In this document: in pieces, positions 16,683-25,495 of the stretch
Numbering within the stretch: the first letter of the stretch is position 1
Layout: each line of letters begins with the position of its first letter
Source: Thermosinus carboxydivorans Nor1
GTDB taxonomy: Bacteria > Bacillota > Negativicutes > Sporomusales > Thermosinaceae
DNA: 64,000 nt
Direction: 5' to 3'
Assembly (NCBI RefSeq): GCF_000169155.1
Contig: NZ_AAWL01000001.1
Span: forward strand, 202,001-266,000
The notes under the pieces: generated by a model
What the model saw: the letters and a program-made list of their open reading frames with translations, nothing else
Told to the model about the DNA's origin: nothing
Databases searched by the model: none
Made by a program: the position numbers and the translations under genes

Positions 16683-17276
16683 ATGAAGAGCCTGAAAGGA
16701 ACCAAAACCGCCGAAAATCTTTTGAAGGCGTTTGCCGGGGAGTCGCAGGCCCGCAACCGTTATACTTACTATGCCTCGGTGGCCGATAAGGAAGGTTATA
16801 AGCAGATTAAAAATATATTTATTGAAACAGCCGACAATGAAAAAGAGCATGCCAAAAGGTTTTATAAGTTTTTGCTCGAAGGTTTTGCGGGTGAACTGCC
16901 AGCGATGATAGAAATTAATGCCGCTTACCCAGTTGCCCAGGCAGCCACCCTTGATAATTTGAAGGCAGCAGCCAGCGGTGAAAATGAGGAGTGGGCAGAC
17001 CTTTATCCAGCATTTGCCAAGACCGCCGAGGAGGAAGGTTATCCGGAAATTGCTGCCGCCTTTAGAATGATTGCTTCAGCTGAAAAAAGGCATGAAACGA
17101 GATTTAACAAACTAGCCGCCAATATCGAAAATGGCAAGGTTTTCAAAAGAGATGAAAAGGTCTTGTGGAAATGCGGTAATTGCGGCTATGTCCACGAAGG
17201 GACAGAGGCGCCCGAATTGTGCCCGGCCTGTGTTCATCCCCAAGCCTATTTTGAACTGTTTGTCGAACCCTACTAA
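16683..17276 (+). CDS. rbr: Rubrerythrin
   Basis: Non-haem di-iron peroxidase that reduces hydrogen peroxide in the cytoplasm of anaerobes. The N-terminal four-helix domain has the iron-binding motifs [15 protein letters not shown] and [10 protein letters not shown], repeated as [20 protein letters not shown] and AEKRHETRF. The C-terminal rubredoxin-like domain carries CGNCGY and CPAC. 197 residues is normal. The ribosome site GGAGGG precedes the ATG. Confidence 0.97.
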   Translation: MKSLKGTKTAENLLKAFAGESQARNRYTYYASVADKEGYKQIKNIFIETADNEKEHAKRFYKFLLEGFAGELPAMIEINAAYPVAQAATLDNLKAAASGENEEWADLYPAFAKTAEEEGYPEIAAAFRMIASAEKRHETRFNKLAANIENGKVFKRDEKVLWKCGNCGYVHEGTEAPELCPACVHPQAYFELFVEPY

Positions 17277-17320
17277 GTTCTCGCGTTTTGCCGGGATAGA
17301 GGAATTTAATCCGGACGCAA

Positions 17321-17356
17321 ATAAACCCAGCGCTCTTGATATGACGCTGGGTTTAT
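17321..17356 (+). terminator. Terminator after rubrerythrin
   Basis: Perfect 12-bp inverted repeat ATAAACCCAGCG / CGCTGGGTTTAT with a 12-nt loop, 45 bp after the rubrerythrin stop codon. The T-run is part of the stem. Confidence 0.75.
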
Positions 17357-17424
17357 TGCGGTAATAAGGCGAGAAGGGCTGGGGCGAGTAACCAATGCCC
17401 TGACGATAATAGGGGGGTTAAGCG

Positions 17425-17823
17425 GTGAACATTGAGCGATTAAGTGAACGGGCGAAGGAATACCAAAAAGCGGTGCGGCGGCTCCAAGAGGCATTGGCCG
17501 AAGATTTATCCAATATCTTAGTTTATGACGGGGTTATTCAGCGTTTTGAATTTACCTATGAACTGGCTTGGAAGCTTATAAAGGCATATCTAGAGTATGA
17601 AGGAATCGCTGATGTCAAGTCGCCGCGCGCGGCTTTTAAGGAGGCTTTTACGGCAGGGCTGATTGATAACGGCGAGATTTGGCTGGAGATGATCGACGAC
17701 CGCAATTTGACGGCCCACACTTATAATGAAGAGAATGCAAAACAGATTTATGCCAAAGTCAAGGAAAAGTATTTTCCCCAGTTCGCTACCTTGGCAAATA
17801 AGATAGCGGAGGCGGTCAAATGA
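17425..17823 (+). CDS. HEPN-type toxin of an MNT/HEPN pair (HI0074-like)
   Basis: Nucleotidyltransferase substrate-binding family protein, a HEPN-fold partner of MNT proteins. Key motifs are VIQRFEFTYELAWKLIKAYL and DDRNLTAHTYN; the latter is the R-N-x3-H candidate active site. The gene overlaps the downstream MNT gene by 4 bp (ATGA), as in two-gene toxin-antitoxin operons where the MNT protein may modify the HEPN protein. 132 residues is normal. Related pairs occur at 49004-49701 and 55821-56550. Confidence 0.85.
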   Translation: MNIERLSERAKEYQKAVRRLQEALAEDLSNILVYDGVIQRFEFTYELAWKLIKAYLEYEGIADVKSPRAAFKEAFTAGLIDNGEIWLEMIDDRNLTAHTYNEENAKQIYAKVKEKYFPQFATLANKIAEAVK

Positions 17824-18119
17824 AGTTTGGCTTGCCGGAACGTGTTGTGCAAGCAATGGTCAAAGAACTTCAGCGGCGGGAAACGGTAAGCCGGGCGGTC
17901 ATTTTTGGCTCGCGCGCCCGGGGCGATTATAAATACAATTCCGATATAGATATCGCCGTGTATTGCGAAGGAAGTTTCCCGCCAGGGCTGCGGTCGGATT
18001 TGGATGAAGCGGCAGGGATTTATAAGATCGATGTTGTTGATATGAATGGCCCGGTGGCGGAAAAACTGCGGCAAAAGATTGAGGAGCAGGGAATAGAGAT
18101 TTATCGGCGGAATGAGTAA
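17820..18119 (+). CDS. MNT-type nucleotidyltransferase antitoxin (HI0073-like)
   Basis: Minimal nucleotidyltransferase of 99 residues with the classic GSRARGDYKYNSDIDIAV motif (GSx10DxD) and a third acidic residue in KIDVVDM. Known MntA-type antitoxins transfer AMP to their HEPN partner. It follows the HEPN gene with a 4-bp overlap and is followed by a clear terminator. Confidence 0.87.
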   Translation: MKFGLPERVVQAMVKELQRRETVSRAVIFGSRARGDYKYNSDIDIAVYCEGSFPPGLRSDLDEAAGIYKIDVVDMNGPVAEKLRQKIEEQGIEIYRRNE

Positions 18120-18190
18120 GCGGGATGCTGGCTGTCGCAACATGAGTTGGCGCAGACTGCCAAAAATCACAAATAATCACAAAAGTTAAG

Positions 18191-18221
18191 CCCGGCGAGC
18201 GGCAATGCTCGCCGGGTTTTT
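18191..18221. terminator. Terminator of the HEPN/MNT pair
   Basis: CCCGGCGAGC (18191-18200) pairs with GCTCGCCGGG (18207-18216) around a 6-nt loop and is followed by TTTTT. It stands between convergent genes and may also help end the minus-strand gene at 18254. Confidence 0.85.
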
Positions 18222-18253
18222 AGCGCACGGCAAGAATATGGTAAAATTTACGA

Positions 18254-19333
18254 TTAGCCCCCGCAGCGCCGGCGCCTGAGCCGCAAAAGGTCGACAAAGG
18301 CTTCCAGCCGCGTCACTAGGCCGGCTTCGCCCGACTGTTCGTCAAAGGCAAGCGACAGGACCGGGATGGCGGCATCGCTAGCGGCCTTGGGGAGGATGTT
18401 TTTGGCCACCACTTCGGGCATACAGGTAAAGGGAAAGACGTGGACAAGCCCGTCATAGCCGCTTTGTCCCATATGGAGGGCGTAGGCGACGCTTTTGAGG
18501 CCGTGGCCGCCAACATAGTGTCCAAGATAGGGCTGGGCAAGGGAGGCCAGCCGGTGAAAAAGATCGAGATATTCCCGGCGGCGGAAGAGGTGGCCGTTAA
18601 CATAATCGCTCAGGTACATGGTCTGGTGGACTTCTACGCCCATACTTCCCAGCCGCCGCACCAGGTCAAGGTTGACAAACGGCTCCAGCATAACATAAAT
18701 CTCGCCGACAATGCCGATGCGCAGCGGCGCCGGCTCGGCCCGGACGGGCAGAGCCGCCAGGCGGGCAGCCGCGTCCTGCCATATTCGCCTTAGCGTGGTA
18801 AGGTCCGCGGCGTCATCAATCGCCTGCCTGGCATCCTGCCAAATGTCGTTGGCGCCGCCGGCAGCCGCTTCCCGGGCGCGGAGAAAGGAGACCTGCCGCT
18901 CAAGATTGTCAAGGGCGTTCATCTTCGCCAGGCCAAGGCGAAAGGACTGGTAGACCTGCCACAGACCCAGACGGGGGGCGAGCCGGCGGATGCTATGCAA
19001 GACATCGGGCAGATTGGGTTCAAATACCACCATCGTGAAATCATAGCCGAGGCTGCGCAGGATGCCCTGCTGCACTTCGGCATAGTAACCCAGCCGGCAG
19101 GGACCGACGCCGCCGCAGGTGATGAGCGTATCCGCCCCCAGTTCGAGGGCTTCGATGAAATTGCCGAGCGTAACTTTGAACGGTAAACACACCATTTCCG
19201 GCGCGTATTTGACGCCCAGCGCAAGCGTCCGCTTGGAAATGGGCGGTGGGGGGAGAACGGTGCAGCCCAGGCCGGTAAAAATGGCCTTAAGGGCTATGCT
19301 TAAATGGCCCATATGGGGAAAAGTGACGATCAT
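18254..19333 (-). CDS. 2-hydroxyacyl-CoA dehydratase-related protein (DUF2229-type)
   Basis: A 359-residue protein of the HgdB / acyl-CoA dehydratase activase-associated superfamily. YAPEMVCLPFKVTLGNFIEAL and LITCGGVGPCRLGYY contain conserved Cys residues that in relatives bind an iron-sulfur cluster; VHVFPFTCMPEVVAKNI and LSLAFDEQSGEAGLVTRLEAF are typical of the C-terminal half. It overlaps the paralogous gene upstream by 4 bp, so the two are probably subunits of one complex. No activase (HgdC-like ATPase) gene is adjacent. The substrate cannot be told from sequence. Confidence 0.75.
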   Translation of the reverse strand: MIVTFPHMGHLSIALKAIFTGLGCTVLPPPPISKRTLALGVKYAPEMVCLPFKVTLGNFIEALELGADTLITCGGVGPCRLGYYAEVQQGILRSLGYDFTMVVFEPNLPDVLHSIRRLAPRLGLWQVYQSFRLGLAKMNALDNLERQVSFLRAREAAAGGANDIWQDARQAIDDAADLTTLRRIWQDAAARLAALPVRAEPAPLRIGIVGEIYVMLEPFVNLDLVRRLGSMGVEVHQTMYLSDYVNGHLFRRREYLDLFHRLASLAQPYLGHYVGGHGLKSVAYALHMGQSGYDGLVHVFPFTCMPEVVAKNILPKAASDAAIPVLSLAFDEQSGEAGLVTRLEAFVDLLRLRRRRCGG

Positions 19334-20241
19334 GACAGTTTCCTCCGTAGCAGCATATCGGTAAACGCCTCCAACCGGGTGACAAAGCCCGCTTCGGCCG
19401 TGTGTTCATCCAGGGTGAGCAGCATGCAGGGGATGTTCCGGTTGTGGGCACGCTGGCTGATTAGTTCGCCGACCAGGGCGTCGGGGCCGCAGGCAAAGGA
19501 GCTCATAAAAATGATGCCGTCCACCGGTGGTGCCTCGTGCATCAGGCTGAGGGCGGCGCCGGCCATGTGGGCGCTGTTTGACCAAAAAATTTTCTTGCCA
19601 AGTGTTTTAGCGGCCGCGGCCGCCCGGCGGGCAGCAACCGCATCCGGGGTGACAACGGCCACGCCCAGCTGCTGGAGTCGCTGCAACACGCGCATACTGA
19701 TTTGCCGGTCATGGATGAGATAGGGGTGGGCGATGAGGCCGACGCGCCGCCTTTGCGGCGGCATGCTGGCTGCAGGAACGATACTGTGAATATACCGCCA
19801 GGCACGGTACCAGGCGGCGATGGTTGGCAGCGAACCTTTACCCAGCAGGCGGCCTACGCCAACAATGGCCTGGTACAAGCTGCGGGCGCCGCGCCGCAGG
19901 TTGACGGAGCAGTCGATAAGCGGCGGGAGGTTGGGCAGATTGCTGCGGAGCATGTCTGGCATACCGATGATTTTAGGGCAGGTGTATTGGCCGGCGGCCA
20001 CGCTCACCAGCCTGGGGGTAAACAGGGCATCTACGCCCTGGCGGCACAGGTCGCAGACATGGCCGAAATACACTTTGACCGGCAGGCATACCTCATCAAG
20101 GGCGCTGCCATAATCAAGGGTGGCTTTGGTAGTCTCGCCGGTAACGATTACCTCGGCCCCCAGTTCGCTTAAAAAGCGCTCCCACAGGCTGCCGTACTGG
20201 TAATATAAAAGCCCGCGCGGGATGCCAATGCGCATGGTCAT
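19330..20241 (-). CDS. 2-hydroxyacyl-CoA dehydratase-related protein (DUF2229)
   Basis: A 303-residue paralogue of the next gene. It starts MRIGIPRGLLYYQYGSLWERF, the usual DUF2229 opening, and has LDEVCLPVKVYFGHVCDLC and AAGQYTCPKIIG, four Cys in positions suited to an iron-sulfur cluster. MLLTLDEHTAEAGFVTRLEAF closes it. The 4-bp overlap with the downstream gene implies coupled translation. In larger family members this domain is fused to an activase; here it stands alone. Confidence 0.77.
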   Translation of the reverse strand: MTMRIGIPRGLLYYQYGSLWERFLSELGAEVIVTGETTKATLDYGSALDEVCLPVKVYFGHVCDLCRQGVDALFTPRLVSVAAGQYTCPKIIGMPDMLRSNLPNLPPLIDCSVNLRRGARSLYQAIVGVGRLLGKGSLPTIAAWYRAWRYIHSIVPAASMPPQRRRVGLIAHPYLIHDRQISMRVLQRLQQLGVAVVTPDAVAARRAAAAAKTLGKKIFWSNSAHMAGAALSLMHEAPPVDGIIFMSSFACGPDALVGELISQRAHNRNIPCMLLTLDEHTAEAGFVTRLEAFTDMLLRRKLS

Positions 20242-20278
20242 GGTAATCAGTCCTTTTCAGTTGTTTTGATTATTTAAC

Positions 20279-20406
20279 CGCAAAGATACTCATGCCAAAA
20301 ATTGGCACTTAAAAGGCATGAAAACTTTTTTCAACCACGGAGGACACAGAGGCGCGATATTCATCGCGCTAAGGTAAAAAATATCCCCTCCGCGTCCTCT
20401 GTGGTT
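20279..20406. repeat. Dispersed repeat unit B+A (copy B1-A1)
   Basis: Part B holds CATGCCAAAAATTGGCA (20291-20308). Part A runs from AACCACGGAGGACACAGAGG (20333) to CCGCGTCCTCTGTGGTT (20406), with terminal inverted repeats and an inner palindrome CGCGATATTCATCGCG. Copies of A lie at 28220, 28779, 41388, 41615, 43080, 43191 and 44943; copies of B at 22221, 43276 and 44880. Confidence 0.85.
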
Positions 20407-20429
20407 CCATTATTCACCGTGTGATTATA

Positions 20430-20606
20430 CCCGTTTTCAGGGTAGACCCCCCATGTCGTTAGCACGACACCAACAAAGAATGAAAACAGGTGTAGAGTTT
20501 TCGGAGTAGTACGCAAAGAGCGCGAAGTTGCGCCAATTTTTCTGGCGCGACAGGCGTCGCGCCCGGTATACCCTTTGCGTCCTTAGCGTCCTACCCTGAA
20601 AACGGG
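20430..20606. mobile_element. MITE-like element with 16-bp terminal inverted repeats
   Basis: CCCGTTTTCAGGGTAG (20430-20445) is the exact reverse complement of CTACCCTGAAAACGGG (20591-20606). The 177-bp element has no gene. The inner sequence contains AAGAGCGCGAAG and TTGCGTCCTTAGCGTCCT stretches. Only one copy was seen in the window, so mobility is inferred from the terminal repeats alone. Confidence 0.5.
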
Positions 20607-20716
20607 GTGCGCCAACCCCCTTGGTCATACTCCATTTTTAGGCAATAGCAAACTAAGCCTGTGCAAATCTATTTTTTGACAGGCCTGGTGTACAAAAGAA
20701 AGCTGATTTTCTAGTG

Positions 20717-22018
20717 TCAACCTGTCATTGAGAACTCTTTTACTTCTTCGCCAATTATTATCCGAATACTTTGGTCGCTAATAATGAACTGAACATCGTC
20801 GTCCAGTTTCTTTATGTTTTTAACAAGGTTAACTAAACTTTTAATTTTGCTGCGACGCATTTGTTCCGACAAATAGTTTTCCCCAAGCTCCTTATACGGT
20901 TCTTTGCGAATAAGCATGTGGTAAACGATTACAATAATCGCATGTGCTACTGCGACTGCTGCTCGTTTTTTACCTCTTCTGGCTGCTATTCGGTGATATA
21001 ACGACGATAAATAACAGTTTTTCATCCGCGCTATCGTGTGGGCCGCCTGAACTAGCTGCGACCTAAGCTGTGGATTGCCCGGCTTTGCTTTCCCAGATCT
21101 TCGCTTTCCGGCACTTTCGTTGTTCCCTGGAGCTAGACCAGACCATGCGGACACATGTTTGGCGCTTGGGAACCGGCTCATGTCAAGTCCTATTTCTGCC
21201 AATATTACTTGGGCAATCCGTTTCCCTATTCCCGGGATTGTATCTATTAGCTCCAGGGCTTGCTTAAAATTTTCGTCTTCTCGCTCTATCCTTTCCATCA
21301 TCAAGTCTAGTGATGCTATTTGTTTGTCTAAGGCTTCAATAGCTTCAAGTTGGATCTGGATTAGAGCGCGAATGTCAGGGCTTACTATTCCGTCTAGGGC
21401 AGTTTCAAGTTCTTCCTGGGAAGCACTTAGCCGACCACGAGATATTTCAGCCAGTTTTTTGGGGTCATTTACGCCGGCAGCAATTGCTTTGATGATTTCT
21501 TTCGCCGTTACGCCGTTTATATCGCTTACCACTGATGACAATTTTATGTTGCAGCCTTCCAAGAATTTTTGCAGCCGTTGGATTTCACGGGCGCGTTCTT
21601 GAATTTTAGAGGTGCGTAATCTTGTGATTTCCCGCATTTCCCGTTGCCTGCGCTCGGGAATGAAGCTTGGTTTTAGTAGTCCATGGCGAAGAAGCGAAGC
21701 TATCCACTCGGCATCTTTAACATCGGTTTTTCGTCCAGGTACGTTTTTAATGTGCTGAGCATTGACTATTATCGCTTTTATTCCTTCGGCTTCCAGAACG
21801 TTGATAACCGGCTTCCAGTAAACACCGGTGCTTTCCATTGCTACGATTTCAACCTCATGTTTTTTTAACCAATCGGCAAGTTTGTGCAACTGTTCTGACG
21901 TAGTGCCGAAACTGTTGCGCCGCATTTTTTCGCCTACCAGGGCACAGGCTTCAATTTTGCGTTTGTGAATGTCTAACCCGCAACACCGCTCATAAACTAC
22001 CTGGACATTGTTACTCAT
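20717..22018 (-). CDS. IS110-family transposase
   Basis: A 433-residue DEDD-type recombinase. The N-terminal RuvC-like part has [29 protein letters not shown] and [19 protein letters not shown]; the C-terminal transposase_20 part has [21 protein letters not shown] and [27 protein letters not shown] lies 7-8 nt before the ATG. IS110 elements use a structured bridge RNA from their non-coding end, here possibly 22019-22130 or 20607-20716. The element's ends lack obvious terminal inverted repeats, as usual in this family, so its limits are not set. Confidence 0.93.
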   Translation of the reverse strand: MSNNVQVVYERCCGLDIHKRKIEACALVGEKMRRNSFGTTSEQLHKLADWLKKHEVEIVAMESTGVYWKPVINVLEAEGIKAIIVNAQHIKNVPGRKTDVKDAEWIASLLRHGLLKPSFIPERRQREMREITRLRTSKIQERAREIQRLQKFLEGCNIKLSSVVSDINGVTAKEIIKAIAAGVNDPKKLAEISRGRLSASQEELETALDGIVSPDIRALIQIQLEAIEALDKQIASLDLMMERIEREDENFKQALELIDTIPGIGKRIAQVILAEIGLDMSRFPSAKHVSAWSGLAPGNNESAGKRRSGKAKPGNPQLRSQLVQAAHTIARMKNCYLSSLYHRIAARRGKKRAAVAVAHAIIVIVYHMLIRKEPYKELGENYLSEQMRRSKIKSLVNLVKNIKKLDDDVQFIISDQSIRIIIGEEVKEFSMTG

Positions 22019-22220
22019 TCTAATTCTCCTTCTGCGGCCTTATTTTGCGACTGGTGCAATCATCTCTAGGGATGTATTCTACCCTGCGTACTCTCCAATA
22101 GGAGGTGACAGTTAGTGATGCACCGAATGATTGAGGACAATCTTTGCGTCAGGCTCGAAGCGCTAGTACGCGACGTCCTTTGGTCGCCCAGCCGCAAGCT
22201 AAATATTCGCCGCAGACTAT
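22019..22220. other. Non-coding flank of the IS110 element
   Basis: About 200 bp without a convincing gene between the transposase start and repeat B2. It may contain one end of the element and a bridge-RNA region. A stem-like GGGATGTATTCTACCC is visible at 22074-22083 and nearby. No further assignment is possible. Confidence 0.3.
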
Positions 22221-22270
22221 CCGTTTTCATGCTTTGTGGTGCCAATTATTGGCATGAATATCTTTGCGGT
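22221..22270. repeat. Dispersed repeat B (copy B2)
   Basis: Contains the palindrome TGCCAATTATTGGCA in CATGCTTTGTGGTGCCAATT and ends in ATCTTTGCGG. It matches 43276-43322 almost exactly. Here part B stands without part A. Confidence 0.8.
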
Positions 22271-22374
22271 TCACATAAAAACCTTGTCAGCCCCGGAAAA
22301 ATTTGCTACCATATTTTCAGAACATACGTTCGGTTCCACTTCCCACTTTCCATCTAACCCAAAGGAGGCTTTGT

Positions 22375-22953
22375 ATGCACCGTTACCCCCCACCCGATGC
22401 AATCGCGGCCATCCTGCCGGAATACACCACGAGCGGCGACCGCACCGTCATCTTGACTACCGACGGCGCAGCGCATCCGACCAACGCCCGGGTCCGCACC
22501 GTCCTCGTGCGCCTGGCGCGGAGCCTGGCGGCCGACCTTACGGCCCTGCGCCAGGCGAGCGCCCGCGCCACCGGCCGCGATATCCTGCAACCCCTGCCGC
22601 TCGCGCCTGGGCTTGTCCTCTTTCCGGTCAAAGTGCGCACCCCGCGGGTGGCGAAAGACACCTGCACCGGCTACTTGAATTTGCGGGCGGTGACCGCGGT
22701 GCGGGAAAACAAAGCCGGGCCTTTCCCCGCCACGGTGGCACTCCTGGGCGGCGCGTCAATTCCCGTCCTTTGGACGGCGAAAGCCGTGCACAAACAGCTC
22801 GGGTACGCCCGCCTGGCCGCTGCCTATTCGCCCCGCGCCGCAGGCCTGGCAGCGCAGGAAGCGGCGGCAACTTATGCCCCGGAGCTCCTACCCATTGCCA
22901 AAAAACTGGTGGAAGTTATCTGTGACATCATGCGGCTGCGGCAGCAGCACTAG
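22375..22953 (+). CDS. Hypothetical protein, faint ComK-like pattern
   Basis: 192 residues from an ATG with AAAGGAGG 8 nt upstream; GC-rich and clearly coding. I do not recognise it securely. The run LVLFPVKVRTPRVAKDTCTG followed by a 'strand, gap, LLGGASIPVLWTAKAV' faintly recalls ComK-type competence regulators, which share this length, but that is a weak impression. No signal peptide or membrane segment. It converges with the next gene, overlapping by 4 bp at the stops. Confidence 0.6.
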   Translation: MHRYPPPDAIAAILPEYTTSGDRTVILTTDGAAHPTNARVRTVLVRLARSLAADLTALRQASARATGRDILQPLPLAPGLVLFPVKVRTPRVAKDTCTGYLNLRAVTAVRENKAGPFPATVALLGGASIPVLWTAKAVHKQLGYARLAAAYSPRAAGLAAQEAAATYAPELLPIAKKLVEVICDIMRLRQQH

Positions 22954-23435
22954 CCGCCAGCGCGCCAGTTCCGAGCGGCTGACGTCCGGCCGGCGCTGCG
23001 CAGCAGGGCGCAGACGGCCACGAGGAAATCCTCGCCGCGCAGCCGGCTAACCAGGTCGAGGACATGGACAACCTGTCCCCGGCAAAGCGGCAGCGCTTCG
23101 GCGACCGGCTTGGCGCTCGCCGGTAAGGGCAAAACCGTCACCGTCTCGGCTTCGGCCGTCAGCCGCTCAATAATGGCCAGGGTGAGGTCGGTTGAACCGC
23201 AGTCGACGACCACGGCGTCAGCATCTATGTCAGCCGTTTCCAGTTCACGAATCAGGTAGCGCAGCAAGTATTCGATCTCCTGCTCGGCATTTTTTACCAG
23301 GATGAGGAAAGTCACGCCGGGCGGGCGAAAGATATGCGGCGCCAAATACCAGTCCCACAGGTCTTTCAGGAAGCACCACAGCCCGTACAGCGCCAGGGAC
23401 ACTAAGACCACGCTCGCCGTATAGGAAAAAAACAA
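22950..23435 (-). CDS. Membrane-anchored GT2-fold-like protein
   Basis: 161 residues with one N-terminal membrane segment (YTASVVLVSLALYGLWCFL) and a cytoplasmic part that begins like a family 2 glycosyltransferase: TFLILVKNAEQEIEYLLRYL and VVVDCGSTDLTLAIIERL. The later GT2 parts (DxD region, acceptor site) are absent, so it is probably not an active transferase. Function unknown. It lies 67 bp downstream of the response regulator on the same strand. Confidence 0.65.
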   Translation of the reverse strand: MFFSYTASVVLVSLALYGLWCFLKDLWDWYLAPHIFRPPGVTFLILVKNAEQEIEYLLRYLIRELETADIDADAVVVDCGSTDLTLAIIERLTAEAETVTVLPLPASAKPVAEALPLCRGQVVHVLDLVSRLRGEDFLVAVCALLRSAGRTSAARNWRAGG

Positions 23436-23502
23436 ACTATCCTACCCCCCTTCGTCGCGGGATAGGATAGTATATTCAGCGGCAAGCCTAAAAGTGCCCG
23501 CC

Positions 23503-24180
23503 CTATTCTTCCAAAACGACGATCTTATGCCTGATCGCGTAAATAAGCGCCTGCGTCCGGTCGGTAACATTGATCTTCCGGAAGATATTGGTCAAGTGGT
23601 TTTTCACCGTCTTTTCGCTTAAGTAAAGCTTCTGGGCGATTTCACTGTTGCTCAGGCCCTGAGCGACGAGTTGCAGCACTTCCAGTTCGCGGTAGGTCAG
23701 GCGCTCTTCGCCGCGCCGCGCCGGCTGCACGGCAGACTCCTGTTTTTTCTTTTCGCCACGGCGAATAGTCTCATCAAGCAATCTCTTGGCCAGCGTAGGA
23801 TAGATGAAGGACTCGCCTTCATAGACGGCGCGGATGGCCGCCACCAGCATGCTGGGTTCGACGTCCTTGAGCAGATAACCGGCCGCGCCGGCTTTAATAA
23901 CCTCCACGACATAGTTGTCGTCGTCATGGATGGTGAGAATGAGCACCTTAATCTGGGGGTGGCTGTCGCGGAGGCGTTTGGTCACCTCCAGCCCGTTCAG
24001 CCGCGGCATGTTGATGTCCAGCAGGATAACGTCAGGCGCCAGTTCGGCCGCTTTGCGCAGCGTCTCTTCCCCGTCGCCGGCTTCGCCGATAACGGCAAAA
24101 TCGTTTTCCAGCGCCAGCACGTTTTTGATGCCTTGCCTCAGCAGCGCATGGTCGTCGGCAACTAAGATATTAATCGGCAT
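23503..24180 (-). CDS. NarL/DegU-type response regulator
   Basis: Transcription regulator of 225 residues. The receiver domain has the acidic pair in ILVADDHALLRQG, phospho-acceptor Asp in DVILLDINMPRLNG, the Thr of LILTIHDDD and the Lys of GYLLKDVEP. The C-terminal LuxR-type HTH reads LTYRELEVLQLVAQGLSNSEIAQ. It closely resembles DegU-like proteins. No histidine kinase gene is adjacent, so its partner is elsewhere. It follows the secretin gene by 28 bp and could belong to the same transcript. Confidence 0.92.
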   Translation of the reverse strand: MPINILVADDHALLRQGIKNVLALENDFAVIGEAGDGEETLRKAAELAPDVILLDINMPRLNGLEVTKRLRDSHPQIKVLILTIHDDDNYVVEVIKAGAAGYLLKDVEPSMLVAAIRAVYEGESFIYPTLAKRLLDETIRRGEKKKQESAVQPARRGEERLTYRELEVLQLVAQGLSNSEIAQKLYLSEKTVKNHLTNIFRKINVTDRTQALIYAIRHKIVVLEE

Positions 24181-24208
24181 GTAGGCACCTCCCCCTTGCC
24201 AAATTAAT

Positions 24209-25453
24209 CTACTTCACAATCCTCGCCGTCAGGAAAATAACCACTTCCGTCTCGTTTTTCGTCTTATGCACGCTCTCGAACAATTTGCCCAGCACCGGCA
24301 GGTCGCTGAGCAGCGGCACGCGGTTTTTCCCGCCCGACTCCTCGTTGCTGATGAGACCGCCGATGACCATCGTGTCGCCGTCTTTCATGCGCACATTGGT
24401 CGTGGCCTCGCGGGTGGTGACGCGGTAAGCCTTCATCTCCGGCACCAGCGTGGGCGTGCTGACTTCGGTGTGGACGGCGGCGGTAATGTAGCCGTCGGCA
24501 TTAATACGCGGCGTATAGGTCAGTTTGATGCCGGCGTCGATATATTCAATGGTCGTGGTCGTTTTGCCGTTCTCTGTCCGCTCGACCAGGACCGGGATAC
24601 GGTCGCCGATGAGGATTTTGGCTTCCTTGCCGTTAATGGTCGTGATCTTCGGCTTGGCCAGAAGTTTGGCCTCGCCGCTTGTTATGAGGGCGCTCAGCTT
24701 GGCCTGGAAGGTGAATTCGTAGGGAGTGCCATCATACGCCTTGCCGAACTTGATAACGCCGGGATACTCCCGCGTCGTTTTGGTCGTCCCGCTAGTACTG
24801 TCAAATTCCGTATTGGCCGGCAGACCTGACCACTGCCAGTCGAACCCCAGGTCTTTGGCCGCATTTCTGTTGATGGCGACCACCTGGGCCTCCAGCGATA
24901 CCTGCTCGTACGGGACATCCAGCTCGGCCAAGGCTTGGCGCAAGGCTTCGCTTTCCGCCGGCGAACCGCTAAATACCAGGGAATTGGTGGCCTCGTCCAC
25001 TTTCAGGCGCTCGTCGGGGATAACAAGCGCCAAGGACTTTTTTACCTCGTCAGCCCGCGCGTACTTGAGCTTGATAATCTGGACCGACCCAAACCCTTTG
25101 CTCAGCTTGTCGGCGGAAGCGACAACGATGACATTGCCGGTTTTATAGTAGGTCAGCCCCTTCGTTTTGGTCACCAGGTCCAGGGCCGTCTCGAAGGGAA
25201 TATTGCGCAGTTGTATCGTAATTTTGCCGGTCACCGAGTCGTCGGCGACAATGCTTACCCGCCCCACACTGGCCAACGCTGTCAGCACGTCCCGCACTTC
25301 GGCGTCGGTGACGTTCATGTTGACCATCGGCCCGGCCGCCAGTGCAGGCGGCATAACCAGCAGCAGGCAAAGCATCAGCAGGCACAACCCACTGGCCACC
25401 CGCCCCCACACCTTCCTTACCACTTTCCACTTCCCCCTTACCTCATACTTCAT
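24209..25453 (-). CDS. Secretin (PilQ/GspD-like)
   Basis: Outer-membrane secretin component of 414 residues. A signal sequence (LCLLMLCLLLVMPPALAA) is followed by an STN/N0-like domain (VNMNVTDAEVRDVLTALASV), an N1-like domain (SVQIIKLKYARADEVKKSL) and the secretin barrel ending in VPLLSDLPVLGKLFESVHKT. Its presence implies a diderm cell. The start is uncertain because the first codons lie in a heptad repeat in which ATGAGGT offers several ATG and ribosome-site combinations; GTG codons nearer the signal peptide are possible. A PilP-like gene lies just upstream on the same strand. Confidence 0.88.
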   Translation of the reverse strand: MKYEVRGKWKVVRKVWGRVASGLCLLMLCLLLVMPPALAAGPMVNMNVTDAEVRDVLTALASVGRVSIVADDSVTGKITIQLRNIPFETALDLVTKTKGLTYYKTGNVIVVASADKLSKGFGSVQIIKLKYARADEVKKSLALVIPDERLKVDEATNSLVFSGSPAESEALRQALAELDVPYEQVSLEAQVVAINRNAAKDLGFDWQWSGLPANTEFDSTSGTTKTTREYPGVIKFGKAYDGTPYEFTFQAKLSALITSGEAKLLAKPKITTINGKEAKILIGDRIPVLVERTENGKTTTTIEYIDAGIKLTYTPRINADGYITAAVHTEVSTPTLVPEMKAYRVTTREATTNVRMKDGDTMVIGGLISNEESGGKNRVPLLSDLPVLGKLFESVHKTKNETEVVIFLTARIVK

Positions 25454-25495
25454 ACCTCATACCTCATACTTCATACCTCATACTTCATACCTCAT
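25436..25495. repeat. Heptad repeat spanning the secretin start (copy 2)
   Basis: Eight or so tandem heptamers alternating GTATGAA and GTATGAG on the minus strand. They fill the space between the PilP-like stop and the secretin start and include the proposed secretin ATG. Similar to 14107-14155. Confidence 0.8.

Noticed and set aside
20437-20628. 63-codon minus-strand frame
   Set aside because: It coincides with the MITE-like element and its terminal inverted repeats and lacks coding character.
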